Assembly (NCBI GenBank): GCA_963989385.1
Contig: OZ022510.1
Coordinates: 37,453,448-37,517,447 of the forward strand
Direction of reading: 5' to 3'
DNA length: 64,000 bases
Source: Ctena decussata
Taxonomy: Eukaryota > Mollusca > Bivalvia > Lucinida > Lucinidae
A program made the position numbers and the translations under genes. Under the pieces are notes generated by a model that saw only the letters and a list, made by a program, of their open reading frames with translations, made no database searches and was not told the origin of the DNA. Shown here piece after piece: positions 1-10,678 of this stretch; the first letter of the stretch is position 1, and the number at the start of each line of letters is the position of its first letter.

Positions 1-53
1 TCTACGGATACGACATCCCATGGTTTCTCTGGTATAATCGTCATTTTGACGGG

Positions 54-2249
54 TTATTGTCTGTGCTGTTGTGTAGTAAGCTGGCAGTCGTAGCATTGTT
101 CTATTATCCTTTCAACCATTTTGTTCATATTAGGAAACCAATATTTTTCCCTTAACATCTGCTTAGTTTTGGTCATTCCTAAATGTCCTAAGCTGTGTGC
201 AGCTTTTATTACCTTGTGTTGAAGGCACTCCGGGATAACAATTTGGTTCATTCTAAAAATTAATCCATTCATAACAAATAATTTGTCTCTGATATGATAG
301 AACTGTGTGATATCCATATCCTTTCTATGTTGTTCCCAATCTTCTTTAACTATTCTCTTATATACTTTCTGTAGTTGTCTGTCTGTAGCAGTATCCCGTT
401 TTACCCGATCTAGAATAATGGCATGTTCTGACTCTAATATGTTCTTAATTACTTTTTCTGTGTTGTCTGTACCAATTACTGGTAGAGGGTGTCTAGAGAG
501 GAAGTCTAATGGATCTTTCTCGTCCTTTCCTGGTGCGTATACTAATTCATAATCCACATCTTGCATATCCATTACCCACTTCTCGATTCGCGGTGGCAGT
601 TTTGCTGTTGCTTTATTAAACATGGGTATCAACGGTTTGTGTGCTGTTATAATTTTGAACCTCGGTGACCCCAATAAATACATGCTGAACCTATTCTTGG
701 CCCATCTTATTGCCAGTGCATCTTTTTCCGTCTGACTATATCTTTTCTCTGTGTCTGTCATGCTACGACTTATGAAATGAACGGGTTGGATTCCATTACC
801 AATATTCTGAAACAGTCCTGCAGACAATCCCTCATGATAGCTTGCTTCTGCCCGGACTATAATTTCGCGATTAGGATTAAAATATATCATTGTCTGTTCA
901 TTTGTTATACTATCTTTGAGTTTGTCGAATGCATACTGCTCTTCGGTTCCCCATTTAAACTTTACATCCTTTTCCGTGAGTCTTCTCAAGGGAGCTGTTA
1001 TGGATGCATACTTGTCAATGAATTTTGACAAGTATCCAACCATTCCAAGGAAGCTTCGTACAGCCTCTTTCGATTCTGGCTCTTTGCTGTCTTTCACAGC
1101 TTTCACTTTGTCTGGTGCTGGTTTTAAGCCATCCTTTGTAAACCGATAGCCGTAAAATTCTAATTCGTCTACTCCGAATTCGCACTTTTCTCTGTTGAAT
1201 GTTATGCCAAAATCCTCAGCCCTTTGTAAAACTGCCTTTAGCGTCATATTGTGCTCCTTCATGTTCCTCCCGCCTATCAGAATATCATCGCGCTGGTTCA
1301 TGCACTGAGGAATGTCACCGAATATTCTATACATCATTTCGTCAAATAAATCTTGCGATGCTTTAGCGCCAAAAATCAATCGTTTCGGCCGCAAATTTCC
1401 CCATGGGGTGCTAAATGTGGCAATAGACCTGGAATCTGGGTGTAAGTTCAGCTGATGATATCCACTCCGTAAATCTAATTTTGAAAAGACCACGCAATCA
1501 TGAAATCTGTATATGAAATCTTCAACAACTGGACCTTGTGTGATCCTGTTTCTCTCCATTAACTTATTAGGAACTCTCAGGTCTACGCATGCACGGATCA
1601 TGTTTGGCTTTAGTTCCTCCTTTGGTACATTAATATATCTTGGTTTTGGCTGGACGACTAATGGTGAACACCAAGTAACGGGTTCAGACGGAGGTACCTC
1701 TTCGAAGATGCCTTCAGCTATACTTTGGTCTAACCATGCTTTTAATGGCTTCTGTAGATAATATGCTACTGGTCGAGGCTTCTGCGCTACGGGTGCTGCT
1801 TCTTTCTTCATGCTAAATTGTACGTACAATTCTTTGTTATTCTCAATATCTCGTATTCTCCCTATGCCTTGGAAAACAGTGTCGTGTTTTCCTAATATTT
1901 CCTGAATTTGTTGCCTTACATCATAGTCGCCTATTAATGAATTGATATTGCATACTGATCCTGTCAGACGCATATCGTTTGGTCTGGCAAAAGAACCGTC
2001 TTCTCTTATTTGCAACATACCCAATTCAATAAGAGTAGTCTTGCTTATTAAAGGTGCAGAATTTATCCTACCTTTTATGACGAGAAATTTCGTTGGAACA
2101 CCACATGTCATGTTTCTTATTACGGCACGAAATTCTCCTTTAATAGGTAACTCGCTTTGAAGTGTTCGAAGTTTTGTTTGACTTTGCTGAAGCCTAATAT
2201 CTGTTCCAGATCTGTGTTTTAAAGCTCGATATTGGTACTCATCCATCAC
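54..2249 (-). pseudogene. pol: Retrotransposon pol: protease C-part, RT, RNase H, integrase N-part
   Basis: 731 codons. The first ~100 residues match the C-terminal half of a retropepsin-like protease. RT follows (about 140-390), with the DLRSGYHQL block holding the first catalytic Asp and an RDDILIGG block holding the Asp pair. RNase H follows (about 470-590). The integrase HHCC zinc-binding domain (SLGHLG, then CYDC) is close to the end. The frame closes with TAA (plus-strand tta, 54-56), but the same frame stays open and protein-like through 1-53, so the stop looks like a nonsense mutation just before the integrase catalytic core. The listed start codon is probably not a true start: the protein would normally be made as a continuation of the gag-protease frame. 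RNase H lacks the usual Asp at two expected places (see findings). Confidence 0.9.
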
Positions 2250-3331
2250 ATTGACATCGCTCCACTATCTGGTTCTGCTCTTACTGTAATATCATTTATT
2301 GTTATTGCCAATGTTTTCTCCAGGCTGTATGTCTTTTTGATCTTTTTAATTTTCATATGCGCTACTGAACGGGATAAAAACTCTTCGTCGGAACTGTCTG
2401 CACTGTCCGACTCTCGTTCGGATGTCTTTTTTATATTATCATTTACTCGTTGATTCCTCCTCCAACTCCTCTGCTGTCTGCCTGAAACAGCTCGTGCATC
2501 TCGTGCGTATCCATCAGACTTACATACAGCAGCGAAGTGATTGAATTTCCTACATTTATTGCATTTTTTTCCAAATGCCGGACAATCTTGTATGTCTGAA
2601 TGTACTTTCATTAATCCACAGTGATCACACTGTTGTGCTGTCGGTTTACTGCCAGGTCTGTTCCTAGTATTTTCTTTCAAATTCCTTCCCGTTCTATTAA
2701 ATCTGTTCACTTTTGCTATTTCTCTTTCTCGTGGGGATTCTTTCATATCCCGCATTTGTAGAGATATATCTTCGATTTGTCCAGCCTCTGAAAGAAACTG
2801 GGACAGTGTCCATCCTTTTGTAATACATTTATGTATCAACATTTCATTTTCAATGGTCTGAATGAGGTGCTCGAGGATCCTTTCATCGCACGTCTCACCA
2901 AATTCACAATCATGTGCTTTTTCACGTAATCTTGTTGCGTAAGATACAGTGGTTTCTCCTGCAATTGGTCTTATTTTCAAAAATATGTACCTTGAATAGT
3001 GTTTATTCCTTTTTGGCAGAAAGTAATCGTTCAGCTTTGTCCGCAATTTTAGATATTCATTGAAGTCTCCTTCTGGATTAGGTAAGCTTTTCTCCAATCT
3101 AGCGATTTCCTTCCCTCCGTAGATGATGAGTGCATCTTTCCTATCCATCGGACTATTTATCTTGAAATATCTGAACTCGCGCTCTATTTCCTCTAACCAT
3201 TCTTCCCAGGCTTTGCCTGTGGAAAGTTGATCTTCCGTGATTCTAAAAGGTAACGCACGCAAGTTTCGATTCTCTGTTGTTATAACAGTCGTAGCCTCGC
3301 TGTTCTCCATATCGATTACGTAGTTTGCCAT
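2246..3331 (-). CDS. gag: Retrotransposon gag with N-terminal part of protease
   Basis: 361 codons starting MANYVIDMENSEA. Residues ~30-200 form the capsid-like helical region typical of Ty3-group Gag. Around residues 235-275 are two zinc knuckles: an atypical CX2CX5HX5C and a canonical CX2CX4HX4C (CNKCRKFNHFAAVC). A Ser/Asp/Glu-rich linker follows. The last residues contain the aspartic protease active-site motif DSGA, after which the frame ends within three codons. The pol frame overlaps the end by 4 bases and carries the rest of the protease, so the protease is split across two frames right after its catalytic motif. Capsid coats the RNA and the knuckles bind it. The start is chosen because it is the first ATG after the leader. 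Confidence 0.88.
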   Translation of the reverse strand: MANYVIDMENSEATTVITTENRNLRALPFRITEDQLSTGKAWEEWLEEIEREFRYFKINSPMDRKDALIIYGGKEIARLEKSLPNPEGDFNEYLKLRTKLNDYFLPKRNKHYSRYIFLKIRPIAGETTVSYATRLREKAHDCEFGETCDERILEHLIQTIENEMLIHKCITKGWTLSQFLSEAGQIEDISLQMRDMKESPREREIAKVNRFNRTGRNLKENTRNRPGSKPTAQQCDHCGLMKVHSDIQDCPAFGKKCNKCRKFNHFAAVCKSDGYARDARAVSGRQQRSWRRNQRVNDNIKKTSERESDSADSSDEEFLSRSVAHMKIKKIKKTYSLEKTLAITINDITVRAEPDSGAMSM

Positions 3332-3432
3332 ATAACTGTACCGTTAGACTGTGCTCTCAGCTGTCTCAAGTCTCTAGCATCGTCTGCCGATTGCAGTTTT
3401 TTTTCTAGTAATCAACGAATACTTCCCACTTT

Positions 3433-3445
3433 ATCCTCGTCGCCA
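3433..3445 (-). promoter_or_regulatory. Primer-binding site matching tRNA-Ser(GCU)
   Basis: On the minus strand, next to the presumed 5' LTR end, is TGGCGACGAGGAT. It is the exact complement of the 3' end (ATCCTCGTCG plus CCA) of animal tRNA-Ser(GCU) as I remember it. This is where reverse transcription would start. One base separates it from the LTR, and gag begins about 100 bases downstream in element orientation. Confidence 0.75.
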
Positions 3446-3446
3446 A

Positions 3447-3583
3447 TGAGATATCCCCCCACCGGAGCTCGAGCCCTTGACGGTAACTCAATAAAGAACT
3501 AACAAACTAATAGTTGGTGACTCTTGTTGACTGATGCGCATACAATGTTACTAGACAACAACGATATAAAGACGTTGTCAACA
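3447..3583 (-). repeat. Candidate 5' LTR (short)
   Basis: On the minus strand the segment starts TGTTGACAAC, has a TATA-like TTTATAT near its start, and ends GATATCTCA one base before the primer-binding site. TG...CA ends and a length near 137 bp would fit the short LTRs of Mag-type elements. The outer border is inferred from the TG only, because the partner LTR lies outside the window. Confidence 0.4.
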
Positions 3584-4337
3584 TTAAAGGTTAAGTATAA
3601 TTACGGGTACGAAATCTATCACACACAGGTGTCTTCAGTGATCTTAGAGACTATCAGATCCAAATTGTTGCTAAGGACATTGAAAAATTATCTAAATGGT
3701 TATGCTTCACTCTCCATACTGAAAGATACAAAAGACTGAAATTGATTCTGAAAAGAAATCTGGCGGAAAAGGTCACCGTGGTACACAGTAGCATGAAATC
3801 CGGGATTTTAAACAAGATATTTTTAAGTTGTAAATAGGGTGAAATGACTCTGAAAGTCATTTTAACCTGTGTGATTGTGATTGACTGATAAAGACTAAGA
3901 AGAAGACTCAAGTGGAGGTGTGCCTTTGAAGGCAGAAATTATAGAACAGAATACCCGGAGGGTTGTGACACTGTGACCAAATAAATAATCATTGTCACTT
4001 GTTTAATATGACAATAAAATCTGTGCCTGATAAGTAAGCACAAGTAATTGAAAGAAGAAGAAAAAACATTAGCCAGGAGCGTCTTTACTTAGTTTAAGCC
4101 ACAGGCTCTTGAAGTTTAGCCCATAAAACACTTCAAAATATCAAGAATCAAAAAAATTCATGTCATTTCAGAAAAAAATGCAATCTGTGTTTTTTTTTTA
4201 GTTTTGTTATATTCTGGACAGTTTATAAGTTAACAAATATTATCGAAAAGATAGAACACAAATCAAGTGAGGAATTAATTCCATCATAATAAATTCAGTC
4301 TTAGTCATTAAAAAAGAAACTGCCATATAGACCTGTA
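3584..4337. other. AT-rich stretch with nothing recognised
   Basis: Low-complexity-leaning AT-rich DNA with short A and T runs. No gene, tRNA or clear repeat is visible. Short open frames here have no recognisable motif. Confidence 0.5.
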
Positions 4338-4387
4338 CACAGGGCCCTCCGTAGCTTCTTATCTATCGCTACGTCTGGGCCCTGTAG
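4338..4387. repeat. Hairpin with nested GGGCCC and GTAGC arms
   Basis: ACAGGGCCC is answered by GGGCCCTGT, and inside it GTAGC is answered by GCTAC, giving a stem of about 14 pairs with a small internal bulge. It could be the end of a decayed DNA transposon. No partner end was found. Confidence 0.5.
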
Positions 4388-4950
4388 CCATGCCTATTGT
4401 TCGGCTGCAAAAAAAATCTCTTTACCAGTGGTCGATTTTGCACCATTTTTTCTCAAATAATACAAATAGCTGCATACTTGCACTTTGCTATGCAACTGAA
4501 GATAAATAAATCTTTCAACTGATGTCATAAGTATCCTTCTTATATTCTGTGGTGGAGTTATAATCGCTGTGAAACCTCGATTTAGTATGACAAACGTCTC
4601 CTTTGCCGACATCGGCCATGTCGCAATATCTGATTCCCTCTTTAGCCGATGAATAAAACGCGACTCCTTTCGAGCAAGGAACCAGCTGATGCATTTGCAT
4701 ATATGACGTAAGCTGATGAATATTCGGCTGTCTTACGGTGTTTTGGTCTGTTTGAATTTGACATCTGGATCGTTCTATTTTTTGGTCACCTCAGCGGGTG
4801 AATACGAACTACATTCTGAAATAGACCTTTTTCACATTGTTTCTGCGCATGCGCATACCGCTTAGGTAACGCGGGCTATTACTAAAACCATGTACCGCAA
4901 CGCACATTAAATAAATAAGAGCAAGTAGAAATAATTAAAATCTTAAAAAG
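4388..4950. other. Unassigned stretch
   Basis: Two overlapping minus-strand frames of 60-72 codons occur but carry no motif I recognise. There is nothing else to report. Confidence 0.4.
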
Positions 4951-5235
4951 TTCCTTCAAGAGCAGAGAAAGTTGATTTCTTTTCACAGCTCACTGCTGGA
5001 CTCCAAAGACTTTAATTAGACTTTGATGCTTTGAAAAGTATTGATAGGCAGTGTGATTCTAAAATCAGTGAATTTATAATGTTTATTGTGTTTTCTTTCT
5101 TTAATTTCTCGTCTTCTTTATAATATTTGTATATTTCTTCTGCGTAACTGTCTGTTTATTATGTGTGTTGTATGCTGTCCTTTATTTGGAGGAAATAAAG
5201 AATCTATCTACAATCTATATCTATCTATCTGACAA
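4951..5235 (+). mobile_element. LINE-like 3' tail with AATAAA and ATCT microsatellite
   Basis: The segment starts with a block (TTCCTTCAAGAGCAGAGAA) whose reverse complement is at 6172-6192. It ends with AATAAA (5194-5199) followed within a few bases by ATCT-type repeats (5201-5232), the kind of tail seen on CR1/L2-like non-LTR retrotransposons. Family not determined. Confidence 0.45.
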
Positions 5236-5571
5236 CACCTTTAGGTTTGTTGGCTTAAGATACAATTTGTGTATTTATCAAACTAAATATCACTACTTGT
5301 TTCCAAATTATGTAACATTTAAATAATGAAATAAATAAAACAAAAAAAATGAAAAGGGATAAATGTGTTTTAATAGGACACACTTGTGATTACTCTTGAA
5401 ATAAAGGTAATGGTTTAAAAAAATAAACAAAAATGCAACAGACTCATTTAACCGCATCTTTTTACCAGAAACTGGAAGTAAATTTGACATTTTTCGTTAC
5501 TACTAAAATCAAAATTAATTAGAAAACCGGATTTTTATCTTTCCCCAAATATTGAGATAATTAAAAAAAAT

Positions 5572-6003
5572 CTACTTCAGATATGTGTTGATTTTGCATA
5601 ATAAGAGGAGGATGTTGGGTCCATTTAGTTTACGAGAAAAAAGGAGAGCTTCAGTTATAGCGGGGTTAAATGTTACCAGCCAGGTTGGGGCCCACTGTGA
5701 AATTTTGACAAGATCTGTGTTCAGACTTTCCGCTATAAAATAATGAAAAGGCTAGTGGCGTCTGCGAATAGTTGAATATTTGAGCCAATATCGGCAACAA
5801 TGTCACTGATGTATAATAAAAGTAAAGGTCCTAAAATAGATCCTTGTGGGACACCAGCTCTAATAAACTTCCATTTGGATGCAGGACTTGGAAGAACAAC
5901 TCGTTGTTTTCTGTCAGAAAGATAACTCTTTGACCAGTTCAGAGCATCTCCTGTAACACCAGCTGCCTGAAGTTTACATAGAAGCCCAGACGCGGAATAT
6001 CAT
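5572..6003 (-). pseudogene. Non-LTR retrotransposon reverse transcriptase fragment
   Basis: The minus strand reads a finger/palm RT segment: a WSKSYLSDRKQRV-like block, then VPQGSILGPLL (hallmark of LINE RT), then YISDIVADIG, then LFADATS where LINEs have F/YADD. The second Asp of the catalytic pair is changed to Ala. A stop follows at 5733-5735. After a shift of frame the downstream segment continues as a LINE RT (ISQWAPTWLVTFNP block) to a stop at 5572. This is a dead, 5'-truncated copy. Clade (Jockey/CR1-like) is a guess. Confidence 0.85.
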
Positions 6004-6205
6004 TTGGACTCCTTTTTGATAGTAGTCAGTCTTTGAAACGACTGCCATATAAAAATTAAAAAATTACAGTATGTTTACTCTGGCTTTCGTTGCCAGATCA
6101 TTTCAGGGTCACTGATGACGCTTGAATAGCCGAAACTTCAAAGTATGGCCCAAGTTCCTTCTTTAGGATGTGTTCTCTGCTCTTGAAGGAACTCTTTTAG
6201 ATTTT
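6004..6205 (-). mobile_element. Remnant flanking the LINE fragment
   Basis: Contains the inverted counterpart (6172-6192) of the block at 4951. Together the two blocks bracket the LINE debris. No coding potential is seen. Confidence 0.35.
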
Positions 6206-6351
6206 CATTCCCTTTACATACACTGTTTGCCAGTTTATTTTGTCAGAAAATAGATGTTTTAAAACAGCAAAACGCATACAAATTAAAACAATAAATAAAT
6301 ATTAAACAGCAAATGATTTGAACCTATATGTTAGTCCATTTACTCTCACAT

Positions 6352-6420
6352 TGATTGATTGATTGTTTTGGGTTTAACGGCCCTTTGAGACAGTATTTCA
6401 GTCTATATCGGGCCTTTATT
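6352..6420 (-). mobile_element. SINE 3' tail fragment
   Basis: The minus strand reads GCCCGATATAGACTG...GGGCCGTTAAACCCAAAAC followed by AATC repeats. The same tail is at about 22830-22880 on the plus strand. Only the 3' end of the SINE is visible here. Confidence 0.6.
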
Positions 6421-7034
6421 CTCACAACCAATGAAAAAACAACAACTAATACTTGGATGCAAATGGGACTAATTTTATTTATCCTGACAATATCAAACTT
6501 TATTTTGATAATATAAAGGTATATTTTGGTGTATTTCGGTATATTCCGGTAATTCTAGTAACCCTTTCGTGGTGTACCATGTTCTGAAAATAGAACGGAC
6601 CAGGTATCACGTTCAAACTGACCAACTCCTGTTCATCTTCGCTGGTGTCCGTAATTTCCTGACATACGCAGACCTCCTCAACATGGGAAAACAGTCAAGC
6701 GAGTAGACTGTGGCAATATTTTGGAATTTTTAAACATACTGGTTCAGTATGGTAATAAAATGTTGTTGGAAGGTTGCAGATAAATATTTTCTTTACAAGT
6801 ACGCCAAATAGTTTTGCCCAAAAGTCGGTATTTATGTTGTTAAACCGGAAAGTCGTTTTCCTCTGTGTAAAGGCACCTTGGCATCGTGACGTTAGTGTAG
6901 CTTTGTGAAGCGAAACGTAACGTCAGAGGATCGGGACTAACTGCCATACAGCTAGTTAAACTGCACCCCAGCCTCAAACCTATTCCTATGCTAGCTGTAG
7001 ACAAGTCTGTATTGGTGAACTTAACAATACCTGG
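6421..7034. other. Unassigned intergenic DNA
   Basis: Short GGTATATT-type repeats at about 6520-6550 and a small ACGTTAG/GTAACGT inverted pair near 6890-6925. No gene is recognised. Confidence 0.4.
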
Positions 7035-7285
7035 TCCTTAGACAGGGTTTATAAAACTATTTTCTTGCTCAGTTTAGCTGAGCATGAAATCAATTTTCTC
7101 TGTTTATGAATATGAAAATGCCAACTGATGTTGGCATTTTTATATTCATAAACCTAGAAAATTTCATATTCAGCTAAACTGAGCTAGAAAACAACAGTTT
7201 CTGTACATACCAGTTATTTGCTATTTATTGGCAGGTAAAATTTCATGCACAGCTGAGTTGGGCTGCTTGGGCATGGAATTTTTTT
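7035..7285. mobile_element. Foldback MITE, family FB-5 (copy 1)
   Basis: Composed of nested inverted segments: GCTCAGTTTAGCTGAGCATG near both flanks and a central ATGCCAAC/GTTGGCAT hairpin inside TATGAATATGAAAATG arms. A closely related copy lies at 19288-19532. Ends of this copy are blurred. Confidence 0.65.
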
Positions 7286-7486
7286 CATAACTCAGGACTC
7301 AAGATACTCATATAATAGACCTGTGTGGCTAGCCCATATGTTACCTCTGTCTGTTGTCTCTGCTGTGACCACAAAGAAGTTTAAAGCCTTTCTTCAAATA
7401 CCTGTCAGGAGCACGTAGATGTATGTGCCAGTTTAGCATGAGTCTGATGTACCACTTGTTACTATTTTGATAGCTTGTTCATTTTT

Positions 7487-9727
7487 AGCTCGCCTGAACG
7501 AAAGTTCAGGAAGAGCTATTGTTGTCACCACGGCGTCCGCGTCAGCGTCCGCGTCAGCGTCGGCGTCCGGATTGGATGTTTTGGTTAAAGTTTTTTAAAG
7601 ACCTATATCTCCCTAACCCATGGATGGATTCTTTTGATACTTGCACTGTAGTTAGATATTGGTCCAAAGTTTAACATGGTACCACCCCCACCCCACTCCT
7701 TGACCTTGATGTCAAGGTCATGGACTTAGAAAATTGGGAGTTTTTTGGGACTGGATGTTTTGGTTAAAGTTTTCGAAAGCCCAGTATCTCCTTAAGCCAT
7801 GGATGGATTCCTTTGATACTTGCACTGTAGTTAGATATTGGTCTAAAGTTTTCCAAGGTACTACCCCCACCCCCCTCAGTGACCTTGATGTCAAGGTCAT
7901 GGACTTAGAAAATTGTCTTTTTATTGATTGGATGTTTTGGTTAAAGTTTTTTAATGACACATATCTCCTGAAACCATAGATGAATTCTTTTTATATTTGC
8001 ACTGTAGTTAGATATTAGTCCAAAGTTTTACAGAGTACTACCCCAGCCCTGCTCGGTGACCTTGATGTCAAGGTCAGGGACTTAGGAAATTTGGTCTTTA
8101 TTAAAGTTTTCTAATTGCGTACTGATTCATAATGCTTGGCAGAGATTTAGTTTACACTTGAACTGATGTTAGACACTTTTTTGAGTTTTTACAAAACACT
8201 ATACCGGTATACTTACCTGATGTCAAGGTTGAGTTTTGTCTTAAAGATTTTGATTAGTTTTATATTAATGAAGATATAATTTCACAGTGCCACAATGGAC
8301 TCAGTTGATACTAATACTTGGACTGATGTTAGATAACGGTTAAAGGCTTTGATACATCCTAGCCCTGCCCTCCTCCCCCCTACCCCTTAGTTCTTTGACC
8401 TAAAGCTCATGGACTTTGAAATTTCGTGTGGATTTTTAGCTCACCAGAGCCGAAGGCTCCGGGGGAGCTTATAGTATAGGCAGTTGTCTGTCGTCGTCGT
8501 CGTCTGTCGTATGTCGTCGTATGTCGTCGTCTGTCGTCCGTCAACACTTGTAAACAACATCTCCTCTAAAGCTACTGGGCCAATTGGGCCCAAATTTCAT
8601 CTGTAGCATCCTTTGGCTGGGGGATCGAAAGTTTGTGTTTTTTATGAAAATCGGCCCCTTAGTTTGGTTGCTATGGCAACTTAGAGTTCCCATAGACTTA
8701 TAATGGGGAAAATTGAAAAATGGCATTAACTGCCAAGCCATTGCAGATATGTTGACAAAACTTTTATAGAAATGTTTCGTGAGAAGTCTTCTATCAGCTA
8801 TATATTTTTTTGCCCACTGCTCCTTTTATTGGTTGCCATGGAAACCAGAATGCAAAAAAAAGGAAAAAAATACTTAAAAAATTATCTGCTCTGAAGCCAC
8901 TTGGCTGATTAAGCCCAGATTTCATCTGTAGTATCCTTGGGCTGGGGGATTGAAAGTTTATGTTTTATATGAAAATCAGCTTTTTAGTTTGGTTGCTATG
9001 GTAACTTAGAGTAGCATTTACTCATAAATGGGGAAAATTGAAAAATGGCACTTATTGCCAAGCCATTGCAGATATATTGACAGAACTTTTATAGAAATGT
9101 TGCTTGAGAAGTGTTCTATCAGCTATATGTATTCTGGTCCACTGCTCCTTTTATTGGTTGCCATGGAAACCAAAATGCAAAAAACGGGGGGAAAATGCTT
9201 AAAAAAAATATCTCTTCTGAAGCCACTAGCCAATTGGGCTCAGATTTTATCTTTAGTATCCTTGGGCTGGGAATTGAATTTTTTTTTTTTTCATGAAAAT
9301 CGGCTCTTTCATTTGGTTGCTATGGCAAATAAGACTTAGGTTGACTAATGATGTAGAAAATTAAAATGGCATTTACTGCAATCATAATGTGGGAAATAGT
9401 TATATATTTTGTTATCAACTCAGCAGACTGTCGGACTGAGACTTTGTAGTTGTATATTTTGTATTAGCCTGCACAAATGTGACAGCAATTTTAAGCCTAT
9501 ACAAATTTGATTGCAATTTGTGCTAGAGATCTGGTGAGCTTTGTGGCCCGTGGGCCTCTTGTTTTTTATTTTAAGACATTTCTGAGATAGCTTTTGTTTA
9601 TAAATGTGTTGTCATTATGGACATGCTTGCCTGAAGTTTTATACATCGCAGTCCACACCACCATAGCGACTGTGTGATGGGCAAGCACCTATTCAGGCGA
9701 GCTATGTTGTCAGGCGACAGCTCTTGT
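7487..9727 (+). mobile_element. Hairpin-headed composite element A (outer)
   Basis: Head: AGCTCGCCTGAACG, spacer GAAAG, then TTCAGG...AGCT, forming a hairpin. Then come repeated GTCCGCGTCAGC units, then three ~180-bp tandem units (7565-8110), each with a palindromic TGACCTTGA/TCAAGGTCA pair. Tail: ATTCAGGCGAGCTATG, then a GTCAGGCGACAGCTCTTGT segment. Element B is inserted inside it. No coding frame. Non-autonomous; superfamily unknown. Confidence 0.7.
8438..9563 (+). mobile_element. Hairpin-headed composite element B (nested in A)
   Basis: Head: AGCTCACCAGAGCC-gaa-GGCTCCGG..GAGCTTATAGTATAGGC. Then GTCGTCGTCTGTCG repeats, then about 2.5 tandem units of ~310 bp (8560-9340) with GGTTGCTATGGCAAC and GGTTGCCATGGAAAC motifs. 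Tail: CTGGTGAGCT, then hairpin GGCCC-GT-GGGCC, then TCTTGTT. It is flanked by T runs on both sides. Same head and tail design as elements D-J, but a different inner array from A and D. Confidence 0.75.
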
Positions 9728-10678
9728 CTAAATTTGCTCTTTCTTTTTTTTTTCTCCCTTTTTTTTTGGCTGTTGTTTTTTGTTTTGCTAAATTTAGCCT
9801 CTGCCTTCTAGCATAATGGCTGAATCTGAATTTCCCTTTGCCTGATTCAATGTAAACATAAAGGGGATGTTGAAAGGGGTCCCAACTGTCCCATGTTGTA
9901 CATTGTATTTTTACCATTTTATTCAAGCGTACATATCAAAAGTATATCATTTTTATTTTTTAGTTGCCAACTTAAATGACACCAATTGTTTTTTTTAAAA
10001 ACATTTTTAGGCAAATCTCAAGGGTTTTATTTGTTAAAAGTTTGCTACTATTTGTAATTTAAGAAAAGAATGACTGGATAGCCTGGGCTTTGTCGCTTCC
10101 CTCTTGGGACTCCTTTACTGTAATTGTTAATGGTAATTTACATTGATGTAATTGTGATGAGAAGCTAGCAGCGATACCTCATGATAAAAATTATACGACT
10201 GATAGAGCAATGGGGCCTTTAGAATAGCAGTGCTGGAAACTCCCAAGATTAATATGGTGGTCATAAAGCTTAACAACTCCAAATATTGGCAGCCTGATAG
10301 CCGCTTGAACTGTCCAGTAGCTAAAGATCCCATTCATTTAATATTGCCATGAAGTTAAACTCGGGGCACTAAAGTTTGTATTTTGGAGATTTCTGTTGGT
10401 TCCAGATATGAACTAGGCGCATTTGGCCACCTGGCCACTAGCCATTTCCAACAATGAAATCATGATAAGAAAAAAAGATAATAATGATAACATTTCCAAA
10501 CCTAACATTTTAATTCGACATCTGCATCAGAGTATGGTAGTGACAAACAGTTTCTCAATCATAGCCAAAACCTTGTTCAGCAATTTGTCATCAGAATTCA
10601 GTTTCTTTTAACTGTATTTTGTTTGCCAGATTTCATATCAGTGGTACAGAAATGAGGGAGTATTTGATGCTAAGCAGA
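9728..10678. other. Upstream flank of UBE2J2, nothing recognised
   Basis: AT-rich DNA with T runs. A promoter or non-coding first exon of UBE2J2 should lie here or further left, because coding exon 1 begins right after a splice acceptor. I cannot identify it by eye. Confidence 0.4.

Larger units (their letters stand above)
1..3583 (-). mobile_element. Ty3/Mag-like LTR retrotransposon, partial, degenerate
   Basis: Element reads right to left: LTR candidate, primer-binding site, gag, pol, and then it runs off the left edge, so the integrase core and 3' LTR are not visible. Gag has a CCHC knuckle, and pol has the order protease, reverse transcriptase, RNase H, integrase zinc-binding region, which is the Ty3/gypsy (Metaviridae) order. 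Overall resemblance is to the metazoan Mag-type group (proteins often annotated K02A2.6-like). Two coding breaks are visible: a frame change inside protease at about 2246-2270 and a stop at 54-56. The copy therefore looks non-functional unless the first break is a programmed shift. Lineage assignment is from memory of motifs, not a search. Confidence 0.88.

Noticed and set aside
7718..7979. Overlapping 80-codon frames on both strands
   Set aside because: Produced by the 180-bp tandem units of element A; WMFWLKF motifs repeat with the unit.
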